Source: Dokdonia donghaensis DSW-1 (GTDB lineage: Bacteria > Bacteroidota > Bacteroidia > Flavobacteriales > Flavobacteriaceae). Taken from it: a stretch of DNA of 64,000 nucleotides. The DNA lies in NCBI RefSeq assembly GCF_001653755.1, contig NZ_CP015125.1:2303501-2367500 (forward strand). The letters run 5' to 3'. How positions within the stretch are numbered: the first letter of the stretch is position 1; the number at the start of each line of letters is the position of its first letter. Below the pieces are notes generated by a model. The model did no database searches, was not told where the DNA came from, and saw only the letters and a list, made by a program, of their open reading frames with translations. Positions 16,647-25,472 of the stretch are shown in pieces. Made by a program: the position numbers and the translations under genes.

Positions 16647-18035
16647 TTAATCTCTTATAATAATACTAGGAAATGCTACTGGACTCTCGTGACCATCCTT
16701 ACCTACAGCAGCGACGCCAAAGAAAAAGTTATCTATCACAATACCTTTAAGAGTGGCACTTGTACCATTTAAAATAAGTCTTGAGTGGTCCCAAGTAGGA
16801 GAGGTGGTGTCTCTCCAGTACACTTTATAAGCTACTGCACCCTCTACGGCATCCCATTGTAAACGTGCATTTGCCTCAACAATACCACCTATACCTACGT
16901 TACTAGGAGTAGGAGGTGCCCAGGCGATGCTCGCAAGGTTAATAGCGTTTACGGCTGTAAGTTTTGCATTATAGGGGAAGTTTACGTGCTCAAAGGTATC
17001 ACCATAATTTATTCCATTTTCTGTACGTATGTCTTGGTGTTGCTGTGTGTAATTTTCGTGTGCTTCCATTATACGTATTCCAGCAAATCCAGCGTCGTTA
17101 AAAGGTCTGTGGTGACCACCACGGCCAAAACGGTCTAGTCTATAAATCATCATAGGGTTCATCTCTGGCATATACGTTTTTGTGGTTTTATAAATAAAAC
17201 GAGCCAGTTGTCTTGATATACCATCTACCTCACCGCCATAAAATCGTCTTGCGTTGCGCTGTCCCTCTGTCTCAGTAGGAGGGACTGGCTCAGAAAATAT
17301 TCTAAAAGTTCTATTATCTATCACTCCATCTACACCTTCTATATTACCTATCATATCATTGTTCATAATACCTATAATCTCCCAGCCTTGCTCTTTTGCA
17401 TACGCTGCGAGCCCTTTTCCTCCAAAGAGTCCTTGCTCTTCTCCAGAGAGGCCTACATATATGATACTGTTTTCAAAAGTATATTTTGATAATACTCTTG
17501 CCGCCTCTAGTGTACCAGCCATACCGCTAGCATTATCATTTGCGCCAGGTGCGTCATCTGTATAATTTGTAGGATCAGAAATTCTACTATCTATATCACC
17601 GCTCATTAGTATGTAACGGTTAGGGTACTTGCTACCTCTCTGTACAGCAACAACATTTACTACCACTACATCCTTTACAATACGAGGATTTGTACCTTTT
17701 TTTACAAGGTCACTCTGGTAAAAAACATCTAGACAGTTATTACAAGCTTGAGATGTTTTTTCAAACTCACTTTTGATCCATCTTCTAGCTGCGCCTATGC
17801 CGCGAGTGTTTGAAACGGTATCACTTAGGGTGTGTCTTGTTCCAAAATCTGCAAGTTTTTTTACATCTGCCCGTAATCTGTCTTCAGATACGGCATCTAT
17901 AATATCATAAATTCTTGTATCTGTTTGCGCTACACTTGTACCTATAGAAAGGCAAAATGTAAAAGCGGTAAGTACAGAAGTAGTGATGAGTTGTTTTGGG
18001 TTTGGAATGTGTAGGGTGGGTAATTTTTTTAACAT
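16647..18035 (-). CDS. Secreted M28 family peptidase with FN3-like C-terminus
   Basis: A 462-residue protein with a signal peptide (cleavage near SVAQ, residue 37), an M28 zinc aminopeptidase domain (about 55-365) and a C-terminal fibronectin-III-like domain (about 372-460). M28 landmarks are D149 in GDIDSR, D167 in GANDNASG, E199/E200 in LSGEEQG, D227 in NNDMIGN, and a late His in HENYTQQHQ. The first metal ligand, usually His two residues before D149, is Asp147 here. Asp could still bind zinc, so I do not call it inactive. It sits directly upstream of an amidohydrolase, which suggests stepwise peptide breakdown. Confidence 0.88.
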   Translation of the reverse strand: MLKKLPTLHIPNPKQLITTSVLTAFTFCLSIGTSVAQTDTRIYDIIDAVSEDRLRADVKKLADFGTRHTLSDTVSNTRGIGAARRWIKSEFEKTSQACNNCLDVFYQSDLVKKGTNPRIVKDVVVVNVVAVQRGSKYPNRYILMSGDIDSRISDPTNYTDDAPGANDNASGMAGTLEAARVLSKYTFENSIIYVGLSGEEQGLFGGKGLAAYAKEQGWEIIGIMNNDMIGNIEGVDGVIDNRTFRIFSEPVPPTETEGQRNARRFYGGEVDGISRQLARFIYKTTKTYMPEMNPMMIYRLDRFGRGGHHRPFNDAGFAGIRIMEAHENYTQQHQDIRTENGINYGDTFEHVNFPYNAKLTAVNAINLASIAWAPPTPSNVGIGGIVEANARLQWDAVEGAVAYKVYWRDTTSPTWDHSRLILNGTSATLKGIVIDNFFFGVAAVGKDGHESPVAFPSIIIRD

Positions 18036-18093
18036 TGATATAAAGTATAAATTTTTGTTTTAAAGATAGTAAAGAATGTGTTGACGTGTAGAC

Positions 18094-18109
18094 CGCTTTC
18101 GCGAAAGCG
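18094..18109. repeat. Palindromic repeat copy 5 (16 bp, intergenic)
   Basis: CGCTTTCGCGAAAGCG, between the CBM9-like lipoprotein gene and the M28 peptidase gene, both leftward. Confidence 0.95.
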
Positions 18110-18149
18110 TATATATAAACCTTACAGCACAACCGAAGCAACTCAAGAT

Positions 18150-18944
18150 TTACTCCACTAGCTCAATCGTTCCAAAAATACCTGCGTCTATCCAGCCTCT
18201 GTTTTTATCTTCACCTGGCACGGCTACAGAGCCTATAAAGTTTTCTCGCTCTTCACTTGCATCATTATCACAATAGGCTAGGGCAAAGCCCATTTTTTTA
18301 TTAGGTGCTAGTATTTTTTGCTCGTTAACACCACCATCTTTATAAGTAGCGTCATAGATGGTCATCTTACACTCCCATAGCATCGTATTTTCTCCTATAG
18401 TTGTAGTTTTAGATTGTACGTGGCTATTGTACAATGTAGGTGTTTTACCTGGAGCAACATCTACCACATTACCGTCTAGTGCTACGTGATATGCAAATGC
18501 ATTGTGGGTAAACTGGTGACCACCGCCGGAGTTATCTTCATCTATAAAAATCTCTAGGCAGTCATCATCCCACCATAGGGTGAGTGGGTCTTTTTCTTTG
18601 TCATAAATTACGTCATCTGTAATTTCGGCAAGTATATATAGGGCTTCTGGGGTCCAAGCAAGTTTATAGCGGCCAGCGAAGTCTTGATCAGTATAGTCAT
18701 CTCCCAGCCATTTTTGATTTAATTGTTGCCAGCTCACAGCTTTCCATATGGGATCATCTGCCTTTCCGTCAAGCTCGGGTGCAATAGTGGCTTTTTGAAC
18801 TTGTCGTAACTGGTGGTCTATCTTATTATTAGGTATCTCGCTTGTATCTTCAACAAGGTCTGAAGATGAGGATGCAGTTGTTGTAGATTCTTTACAACTC
18901 GATAATACAAGTGTGAGTAAACAGAAGGTTAATAAGTTTTTCAT
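18150..18944 (-). CDS. CBM9-like (DOMON fold) lipoprotein
   Basis: A 264-residue lipoprotein. The lipobox LSSC gives an acylated Cys17, followed by a Ser/Thr-rich linker. A CBM9-type beta-sandwich starts near residue 50: IAPELDGKADDPIWKAV, then LYILAEITDDVI and WDDDCLEIFIDEDNSGG. Such domains bind sugars or haem in other families, and the ligand here is unknown. No catalytic domain is attached. It follows the type IX-sorted gene by 5 bases, so the two share an operon. The same fold opens the large protein at 36740. Confidence 0.82.
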   Translation of the reverse strand: MKNLLTFCLLTLVLSSCKESTTTASSSSDLVEDTSEIPNNKIDHQLRQVQKATIAPELDGKADDPIWKAVSWQQLNQKWLGDDYTDQDFAGRYKLAWTPEALYILAEITDDVIYDKEKDPLTLWWDDDCLEIFIDEDNSGGGHQFTHNAFAYHVALDGNVVDVAPGKTPTLYNSHVQSKTTTIGENTMLWECKMTIYDATYKDGGVNEQKILAPNKKMGFALAYCDNDASEERENFIGSVAVPGEDKNRGWIDAGIFGTIELVE

Positions 18945-18949
18945 TAATA

Positions 18950-19747
18950 TTATAATTTGTTGATTTTTTGTGTAATAATACCAGAGCTTGTAAAGACTTT
19001 TACAAAATAGATACCAGATGGTGTACCACTAAATGTTACTGGTGATAGGGTGGCCTGCGAGACTATTAATTGTCCGGTGATATTGTAGATTTCGAGTTTC
19101 TCCACGGTTGTGTTTGGAGCGCTTATGTGGAGCGTCTCGCGTACTGGGTTAGGATAGATTACTATATCATTTTGTGTAGTAACATCTTCTGTAGCTAGAG
19201 TTCCTGAAACTACAAACCTAAGCGTAGCCTGAGAGTTAGGACCTGTTTGATTAAGCCAGAAGGTATAAGCTCCGGTAGGTAGTGGTGGGGTAAAGCCTGT
19301 GCCTAGTTGCCCAATTTGTGGTAGTAAATCTGTGTCTAGATTACCGCTACCATACGTCATACCTCCTAGTAAATCACTTGCCGTTGTAGTCATTGCATCT
19401 GTTGTAAACGCATTACCTTCCTGCAAACCAAGAAATGCCTCATTATTGGTACCCTCTGCGGTATAACTGTCAAGAACAAGTTGATCTAGCTGTAAATCTG
19501 GAGGTAGGGTGATCGTAATATAATCTATATCACGAGGATTACCTTGTTGATCTGCTGTAATGCTATTATCTCCTACCTCGAGGATAAAAGGACCACTAGG
19601 AGCGTCAAATTGGTCTGAGAGGTCACCGTCAGTCTCCTCATTATAAGTAAAGCCTTGAGCAGTGGCAATCACAGATGTGAGTATGAATCCCATACTCAAA
19701 ATAAGCTGCCTATTCATTTTTGTCTTCATTGTGTTATTGTTTTTCAT
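18950..19747 (-). CDS. Type IX secretion system C-terminal sorting protein
   Basis: A 265-residue secreted protein. A signal peptide (MNRQLILSMGFILTSVIATA, after a short N-terminal stretch with alternative ATGs at 19747, 19729 and 19717) is followed by a Gly/Thr/Leu-rich middle domain I do not recognise. The C-terminal 75 residues form a type A sorting domain: DIVIYPNPVRETLHIS, YNITGQLI, SGIYFVKVFTSSG and the ending KINKL. The protein should pass the outer membrane through the Por/T9SS machinery and may be anchored to the surface. It is the middle gene of a three-gene set. Confidence 0.88.
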   Translation of the reverse strand: MKNNNTMKTKMNRQLILSMGFILTSVIATAQGFTYNEETDGDLSDQFDAPSGPFILEVGDNSITADQQGNPRDIDYITITLPPDLQLDQLVLDSYTAEGTNNEAFLGLQEGNAFTTDAMTTTASDLLGGMTYGSGNLDTDLLPQIGQLGTGFTPPLPTGAYTFWLNQTGPNSQATLRFVVSGTLATEDVTTQNDIVIYPNPVRETLHISAPNTTVEKLEIYNITGQLIVSQATLSPVTFSGTPSGIYFVKVFTSSGIITQKINKL

Positions 19748-19764
19748 CTTTGTGATATATATGA

Positions 19765-20628
19765 TTACTCAGATTTTGGTTGTGAGATTGTAGATACAAT
19801 AGCAATCTGATTACCGCTAGGGGCAATAGCAAAGCGCGTGATGTCTTGTAGTGCTGTATCTGTAAAACTATAGAAGACCTTCCAATTGTTTTTTTCTTTG
19901 ACATAAATGGTATTCCCCTTTGCTGCAAGTAATCTACCATCTGGTAGCCAGTTTATATCTTCTACGCCCTCATCTAGCGGTATAATATTCTTCATCTTTT
20001 TTGTAGCTGGGTCAATAGATTTTACCATCCAGGGTTGTGAAGTTTTGTCTATAAAACTTACTAAAGGAGTCTCAGGTATTTTATGAAAAGATCTGCCTAC
20101 TGCTATCTTCAAGTCTTCTTTTTCTTTACTATCAAAGTGATGAATTACTAGGTGTAAATTATTCTCAACAATATCTGCTCCTACAATGGTATTCTTGTCA
20201 TCCCACGTATAGTAAGCCACTACCGCATCTTTAACTAGGGTAGGGGTTTCTGTTTTTCTAGGTAGGTAATGATATAAACGCTGTAAGCCATCTGGATCTA
20301 GACGTACTGCAGAGATCCCTCGTTTACCCATCATAAACTGCGGAGAGTATTCTCCTCCTTGAGTACTTATGTTAAACTGTTTTGAAGTGCCTCTCGTGTA
20401 CTGTATGATTTCTGTTTGGCCTTCACGAGTACCCGCATATATAATTACATTATCTGCTAGAAACTGTGGCTGGTTATCATAACCTTTATTCTGACTAATG
20501 TTTCTTTTGTTGTTAAGCACAGGTTTTTCTTGCGTGGCATCTATATCAAACAGAAAAATCTCTGTATCAGATTGTGACCTCACAAACGTAATTGAAAGCA
20601 GATGTAACAGTAGTAATAGGTTTTTCAT
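19765..20628 (-). CDS. Secreted TolB-like beta-propeller protein
   Basis: A 287-residue protein with a signal peptide (MKNLLLLLHLLSITFVRSQ). Repeated blade-like motifs follow, such as GYDNQPQFLADNVIIYAG, GGEYSPQFM, VEDINWLPDGRLLAA and ITRFAIAPSGNQIAIVS. These match the WD40-like/TolB-type Pro-Asp-Gly blades. It is probably a periplasmic or surface scaffold or binding protein. No catalytic residues are apparent. It starts a set of three genes with gaps of 17 and 5 bases. Confidence 0.7.
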   Translation of the reverse strand: MKNLLLLLHLLSITFVRSQSDTEIFLFDIDATQEKPVLNNKRNISQNKGYDNQPQFLADNVIIYAGTREGQTEIIQYTRGTSKQFNISTQGGEYSPQFMMGKRGISAVRLDPDGLQRLYHYLPRKTETPTLVKDAVVAYYTWDDKNTIVGADIVENNLHLVIHHFDSKEKEDLKIAVGRSFHKIPETPLVSFIDKTSQPWMVKSIDPATKKMKNIIPLDEGVEDINWLPDGRLLAAKGNTIYVKEKNNWKVFYSFTDTALQDITRFAIAPSGNQIAIVSTISQPKSE

Positions 20629-20654
20629 AATTAAACGTGTTGATGGTTTTTGTT

Positions 20655-20672
20655 ACGCTTTCGCGAAAGCGT
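20655..20672. repeat. Palindromic repeat copy 6 (18 bp, intergenic)
   Basis: ACGCTTTCGCGAAAGCGT, in the 48-base gap between two leftward genes. Confidence 0.95.
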
Positions 20673-20676
20673 GATA

Positions 20677-21519
20677 CTACATTTTTCGAGGTTTTGTTGA
20701 GTCATAATCACTATCTAGATCATCTGTCTCATAAGTACTATCACTAGCATAAGTCGTTGATGACGAATCATAGCTAGTATTATTTTTATTTGATCTTAGA
20801 TCGTGAGGTTCAAGGCTATTATATGAATAGTTTGTAGTACTAGATGAAGATAAATAGGTGGTTCCTGTCATTTTATTCCAGGCGGGAACTCCTAAAAAAT
20901 CACTTAGTGTTACAGCATCTGTTTCTATACTTTTTCTGTGGCCGTGATCAACAATATTATAACGGCTACCATCTTCAAATACAAGATTAATCTCATAGCT
21001 GGTGTAAGAGCTTTTATCACCACGCACACGCTCTGGTAAAATTTGTAAAGCCTTTATGGTGTCTAGCTTAAAATTATGTGCATCTTCTTGCACAGTTAGG
21101 CTTGTTATTTCTTTCTTTTTACTTCTATGAAAATAGCCTGATGATTTATTAAATGTAATAGTGCTATTGAATTTTTTAATAATAAAGATCCCAACGCCAA
21201 TAAAGATAAGAGGAACTAATGCAAAAAGTACACCTTCACTTTTAAATCCAAATTTTGAAATAGCAGTGATGCCTAATACTGTAAAAACAAGAGGAAAAAT
21301 GATAAATAGCGCTCCAAATATTTTTCCAAAAGAGGAGGCTTTATATTGCAGCTCTGTATCAGAAATCTGTACTAATTTTTTTGTCTTAAAGTTTGCGCCA
21401 CCACCAGCCTTAGGAGACCAACTCACCTTACTGGCAAGCTCATCGTTAAATACACCAGGATCAAAAGCTGTAGTTTTTGTAGCTTGAACGAGGTTTTTTA
21501 TAAAATTAGAAAGTCCCAT
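20677..21519 (-). CDS. Hypothetical membrane protein with Ser/Thr/Tyr/Asp tail
   Basis: A 280-residue protein I do not recognise. Two adjacent membrane segments lie near residues 66-88 and 96-114. A globular, probably cytoplasmic region follows (about 115-210, with an FEDGSRYNIVDHG segment). The last 60 residues are low complexity (SSSSTTNYSYN, YDSSSTTYASDSTYETDDLDSDYDS). It lies 46 bases after uvrA on the same strand and may be read through from it, but no functional link is visible. Confidence 0.7.
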   Translation of the reverse strand: MGLSNFIKNLVQATKTTAFDPGVFNDELASKVSWSPKAGGGANFKTKKLVQISDTELQYKASSFGKIFGALFIIFPLVFTVLGITAISKFGFKSEGVLFALVPLIFIGVGIFIIKKFNSTITFNKSSGYFHRSKKKEITSLTVQEDAHNFKLDTIKALQILPERVRGDKSSYTSYEINLVFEDGSRYNIVDHGHRKSIETDAVTLSDFLGVPAWNKMTGTTYLSSSSTTNYSYNSLEPHDLRSNKNNTSYDSSSTTYASDSTYETDDLDSDYDSTKPRKM

Positions 21520-21565
21520 TGTACTAAAATAGGACTTTCGGAGGTAATATCTAATTAGTAGATGC

Positions 21566-24361
21566 TTAGAGTTTTTCCTTTAAGTATGTACCGGTAAATG
21601 ATTTCTTATTTTTTGCAACTTCTTCTGGTGTTCCGGCGGCTACGAGTTTTCCTCCATTTTTACCACCTTCTGGTCCCATATCAATAACATAGTCTGCACA
21701 CTTTACGAGGTCCATATTATGCTCTACAACAATGATAGAGTGACCTTTTTCAATAAGAGCCTCAAAAGAAGCTAGGAGCTTTTTTATATCGTGAAAGTGA
21801 AGTCCCGTAGTAGGCTCATCAAAAATGAATAGCGTCTTATCCTTTGTAGTTCCTTTTACGAGAAAGCTTGCAAGCTTTATACGTTGTGCCTCACCACCAG
21901 ATAGGGTAGAAGAGCTCTGTCCTAAAGTAACATACCCTAAGCCTACATCTTGAAGTGGCTTTAATTTACGTGTTATTTTTGCCTCATTGTGTTCTGTAAA
22001 AAATGACACCGCATCGTCAATAGTCATCGTGAGGATATCGTCTATATTTTTACCATTAAAAGTTACCTCAAGCACTTCTTTTTTAAATCTCTTGCCCTTA
22101 CACGTCTCACATACAAGGTGCACATCTGCCATAAATTGCATCTCAATGGTGACCTCGCCTTCACCTTTACAAGTCTCACAGCGACCACCATCTACATTAA
22201 AAGAAAAGTGCTTTGCTTTGTAATTTCTTATTTTACTAAGCTTTTGACTTTCAAATAGTTTTCTAATGTCATCGTATGCTTTGATATAAGTTACTGGATT
22301 TGATCTAGAAGACCTTCCTATTGGGTTTTGATCTACATACTCTATGGTTTTTATGTTATCATAATTACCTGTGAGCTTTGTAAACTGTCCTGCTTTCTCA
22401 CCATAACCTCCTATTGCTTTAAGCATAGCAGGGTAAAGAATCTTACGCACAAGAGTAGACTTACCACTTCCAGAAACACCTGTAACAGCCGTAAAAACTC
22501 CTAGAGGAAAACGTACATCTACATTTTTAAGATTATTTTCTCGAGCACCTATAACCTCTGCATAGTATTTTGAAGTTTTACGCTTTTTAGGCACCTCTAT
22601 TTCTAATGTTCCATTTAGATATCCTGCCGTGAGTGACTCACTTTTAAGTATATCATCATAGTCACCTACTGCAACTACGTCACCCCCAAAGGTTCCTGCT
22701 TCTGGGCCTATATCTATTATGAAGTCTGCTTGTTTCATAATATCCTCATCGTGCTCTACTACGATGACTGTGTTGCCTAAATCTCTTAGAGATTTAAGGA
22801 CCTCTATGAGTTTTTCTGTATCTCTAGGGTGTAAACCTATGCTAGGTTCATCAAGAATATACATAGAGCCTACAAGGCTACTACCTAATGATGTGGCGAG
22901 GTTAATACGTTGTGACTCACCCCCAGAGAGTGTGTTAGATTTTCTATTAAGTGTGAGATAGTTGAGTCCTACTTTTTGTAAAAACTGTAACCTACTTTTT
23001 ATTTCTGTAAGTAATCGCTTTGCTACCGTAGTATCATATTCATTAAGCGTTAATCCATTAAAAAAATCTTCTACTTCGTTAAGTGGTAACTCTACAAGGT
23101 CTACAATGTTTTTTCCTCCTATCTTCACGTAGGTTGCCTCTGGGCGCAGGCGCTTACCTTTACAGGTATTACACTTGGTCTTACCGCGGTAACGAGAGAG
23201 CATCACCCGGTTTTGTATTTTATAAGCTTTAGACTCTAAGAATTTAAAGAACTTGTTGAGTCCGTCAAAGTGTGTATTACCTTCCCAAACAAGCTGCTGC
23301 TGTTCTGGCGTGAGTTCAAACCAAGGTTTGTGTATAGGGAAGTCAAACTTATATGCACGATTAACTAGCTGGTCTCTGTAATGACTCATACTATCACCTC
23401 TCCAAGGAAAAATAGCATTCTCATACACAGAGAGTGCCGTGTTAGGCACTACAAGATCTTCATCTATACCTATTACATCACCATAGCCCTCACAAGTGGG
23501 GCAGGCACCATAAGGATTATTAAAAGAAAATAAATGTACATTAGGCTCTAAAAATGACATCCCATCTAGCTCAAACTTATTTGAGAACTGGCGTCGTGAG
23601 CCGTCTTCCATTTTTTCTATAAAGAGTGTTCCTTTACCTTCAAAAAACGCCGTTTGTATCGCGTCTGAGAGACGATTTACAAAATCTTCATCTTCTGGAT
23701 TTGTGATGATACGGTCTACTACAAGTAGAATGTCTTTCGCTTTAAGCTTAGAACCTATTTCGGCTACTTCATCTAGGCGTTTTACTTCTCCTTTTACTTG
23801 TATACGAGCATATCCTTGTTGTAAAAGAGCTTGAAGTTTTGATTCAATTTTTCTTCCTTTTTCTAAGTGAATAGGAGCGAGAAGCAGGAGTTTTTCTCTT
23901 TTGGCGAAAGCCAAAATATACTTTACCACATCTGTAACGGTATCCTTTTTTACCTCATTGCCAGACACAGGCGAGTAAGTCTTGCCTATACGGGCAAAGA
24001 GTAATTTAAGATAATCATAAATCTCTGTAGAGGTACCTACGGTAGATCTAGGATTTGTGCTGTTTACCTTTTGCTCAATAGCAATAGCAGGAGCAATACC
24101 TTTTATATAGTCTACCTTAGGTTTATCTAGCCTGCCTAAAAACTGTCTGGCATATGATGATAAACTCTCTACATAGCGACGCTGTCCTTCGGCATAGAGT
24201 GTGTCAAAGGCTAATGATGATTTACCAGATCCAGAGAGTCCTGTGATGACCACAAGTTTGTTTCTAGGGATAACAGCATTAATATTTTTGAGATTGTGGA
24301 GTTTGGCACCCTTAATGATAATATTCTTCTTAGGATTTACATCCTCAACGTCTATAAGCAT
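21566..24361 (-). CDS. uvrA: UvrA family excinuclease ATPase, copy 1
   Basis: A 931-residue ABC-type ATPase of nucleotide excision repair. It has two nucleotide-binding domains with Walker A GLSGSGKS at 41-48 and GVSGSGKS near 632, paired signature blocks (NTLSGGESQR and STLSGGEAQR), and zinc-finger cysteine pairs (CPTCEGYG, CNTCKGKR, CETCKGEG, CETCKGKR). UvrA dimers scan DNA for damage and load UvrB. A second full-length UvrA is encoded at 60389. Both keep all visible motifs. A TATCTTTG element lies 22 bases before the start. Confidence 0.95.
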   Translation of the reverse strand: MLIDVEDVNPKKNIIIKGAKLHNLKNINAVIPRNKLVVITGLSGSGKSSLAFDTLYAEGQRRYVESLSSYARQFLGRLDKPKVDYIKGIAPAIAIEQKVNSTNPRSTVGTSTEIYDYLKLLFARIGKTYSPVSGNEVKKDTVTDVVKYILAFAKREKLLLLAPIHLEKGRKIESKLQALLQQGYARIQVKGEVKRLDEVAEIGSKLKAKDILLVVDRIITNPEDEDFVNRLSDAIQTAFFEGKGTLFIEKMEDGSRRQFSNKFELDGMSFLEPNVHLFSFNNPYGACPTCEGYGDVIGIDEDLVVPNTALSVYENAIFPWRGDSMSHYRDQLVNRAYKFDFPIHKPWFELTPEQQQLVWEGNTHFDGLNKFFKFLESKAYKIQNRVMLSRYRGKTKCNTCKGKRLRPEATYVKIGGKNIVDLVELPLNEVEDFFNGLTLNEYDTTVAKRLLTEIKSRLQFLQKVGLNYLTLNRKSNTLSGGESQRINLATSLGSSLVGSMYILDEPSIGLHPRDTEKLIEVLKSLRDLGNTVIVVEHDEDIMKQADFIIDIGPEAGTFGGDVVAVGDYDDILKSESLTAGYLNGTLEIEVPKKRKTSKYYAEVIGARENNLKNVDVRFPLGVFTAVTGVSGSGKSTLVRKILYPAMLKAIGGYGEKAGQFTKLTGNYDNIKTIEYVDQNPIGRSSRSNPVTYIKAYDDIRKLFESQKLSKIRNYKAKHFSFNVDGGRCETCKGEGEVTIEMQFMADVHLVCETCKGKRFKKEVLEVTFNGKNIDDILTMTIDDAVSFFTEHNEAKITRKLKPLQDVGLGYVTLGQSSSTLSGGEAQRIKLASFLVKGTTKDKTLFIFDEPTTGLHFHDIKKLLASFEALIEKGHSIIVVEHNMDLVKCADYVIDMGPEGGKNGGKLVAAGTPEEVAKNKKSFTGTYLKEKL

Positions 24362-24382
24362 CGCAATTCTTTAGATATCTAA

Positions 24383-24390
24383 CAAAGATA
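24383..24390 (-). promoter_or_regulatory. TATCTTTG -7 element for uvrA copy 1
   Basis: A perfect TAnnTTTG match on the minus strand lies 22 bases before the ATG. No TTG -33 box was found. Confidence 0.5.
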
Positions 24391-24563
24391 CCGAAAGTGT
24401 AGTGCTATTAAAACCGAGTAAAGACGGGTTTTAAGATGTTTTAATTAAAATATTGTGTAAATACCCTATTTTTTAAGAAAGGTTAACATAATTATTATAT
24501 ATTTACCGTTATAAACACAAAAACAAACTGCGTATAGCATAATACTACTTTATAAAATTTTGG

Positions 24564-24583
24564 GCTAGAATGGAAGTTCTAGC
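24564..24583. promoter_or_regulatory. Inverted repeat in the sigma factor leader
   Basis: GCTAGAA and TTCTAGC, separated by six bases, form a perfect 7-bp dyad 26 bases before the sigma factor start. It may be an RNA hairpin or a protein site. An alternative ATG at 24570 lies inside it, one reason to prefer the later start. Confidence 0.4.
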
Positions 24584-24608
24584 AATTTTAATCTACAAAG
24601 TGGTACTT

Positions 24609-25193
24609 ATGAAAAGTGTTTTAGTTACAGATGCTACGCTCGTTAGCAATTACATCAAAGGAGATGAAAAATCATTAGCTATGCTTATCGCAAGGCATAA
24701 ACAACGTATATATAGTTTTATATACTCAAAGGTGTATGATCGCGATATCTCTGAAGATATTTTTCAAGATACTTTTATTAAAGTCATTAAAACGCTTAAA
24801 AAAGGTAAGTATAATGAAGAAGGTAAATTTTTACCTTGGGTAATGCGTATTGCTCACAATCTAGTGATAGACCACTTTAGACGCAATAACCGTATGCCTA
24901 AATTTGATAACACAGGTGAGTTTTCAATATTTTCTGTACTAAGTGATAATAGTCTTAATGCTGAGAAGCAAATGGTACGTGATCAAGTAAACAGAGATGT
25001 AAAACGTATCATTGAAGAGCTACCAGAAGATCAAAAGGAAGTACTTAAAATGCGTATTTACCAAGAGATGAGTTTTAAAGAAATCTCAGAGCGCACGGGA
25101 GTTAGCATTAATACTGCACTGGGAAGAATGCGTTATGCATTGATCAATTTGAGAAAAGTGATTGATACAAATAACATAGTTTTAACAAATTAA
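24609..25193 (+). CDS. ECF-type RNA polymerase sigma factor
   Basis: A 194-residue sigma-70 family protein. Region 2 includes DISEDIFQDTFIKVIKTL and the DNA-melting FLPWVMRIAHNLVIDHFRR. Region 4 includes LPEDQKEVLKMRIYQEMSFK followed by an HTH (EISERTGVSINTALGRMRYA). I start at the ATG at 24609, because the extra 13 residues from 24570 overlap a leader hairpin. No anti-sigma factor gene follows. Instead a 50-residue conserved small gene lies 52 bases downstream, ahead of a terminator. The regulon is unknown. Confidence 0.92.
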   Translation: MKSVLVTDATLVSNYIKGDEKSLAMLIARHKQRIYSFIYSKVYDRDISEDIFQDTFIKVIKTLKKGKYNEEGKFLPWVMRIAHNLVIDHFRRNNRMPKFDNTGEFSIFSVLSDNSLNAEKQMVRDQVNRDVKRIIEELPEDQKEVLKMRIYQEMSFKEISERTGVSINTALGRMRYALINLRKVIDTNNIVLTN

Positions 25194-25245
25194 CATAATA
25201 AGCCATACTTTTTTGCGTTCTTGATAAGAACCAAAGAAAATCCGA

Positions 25246-25398
25246 ATGGCAAAACTTTACTCTAAACCTTCGTCAGGTAATAAAAAGACGAACCCATATG
25301 AACCAAAACAAGAGACTGTAGATTATCTCTTGAACTACTCTAAGGCTTTAAGTGTTATACATTATAAATCGATGAAGTTTGAAGCACTCATCAACTAA
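25246..25398 (+). CDS. Conserved small protein downstream of sigma factor, 50 residues
   Basis: A short gene read from ATG at 25246 to TAA at 25398: MAKLYSKPSSGNKKTNPYEP, then KQETVDYLLNYSKALSVIHY and KSMKFEALIN. I recall near-identical small proteins beside sigma factors in other Flavobacteriia, but cannot verify this here. A basic flexible N-terminus is followed by a helical segment. Its position between the sigma factor and a terminator suggests co-transcription. Function unknown, and an anti-sigma role would be guesswork. Confidence 0.75.
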   Translation: MAKLYSKPSSGNKKTNPYEPKQETVDYLLNYSKALSVIHYKSMKFEALIN

Positions 25399-25407
25399 AC
25401 TTTGAGA

Positions 25408-25436
25408 AAACTCCGACTAGTCATCGGGGTTTTTTT
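25408..25436 (+). terminator. Terminator after sigma factor unit
   Basis: AAACTCCGA pairs with TCGGGGTTT (one G-T pair) around a seven-base loop and continues into a T run. Confidence 0.85.
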
Positions 25437-25448
25437 ATGGGTTTTGAG

Positions 25449-25468
25449 TACGCTTTCGCGAAAGCGTA
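25449..25468. repeat. Palindromic repeat copy 7 (20 bp, intergenic)
   Basis: TACGCTTTCGCGAAAGCGTA, between the sigma unit terminator and the stop of nth. Confidence 0.95.
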
Positions 25469-25472
25469 AAAC

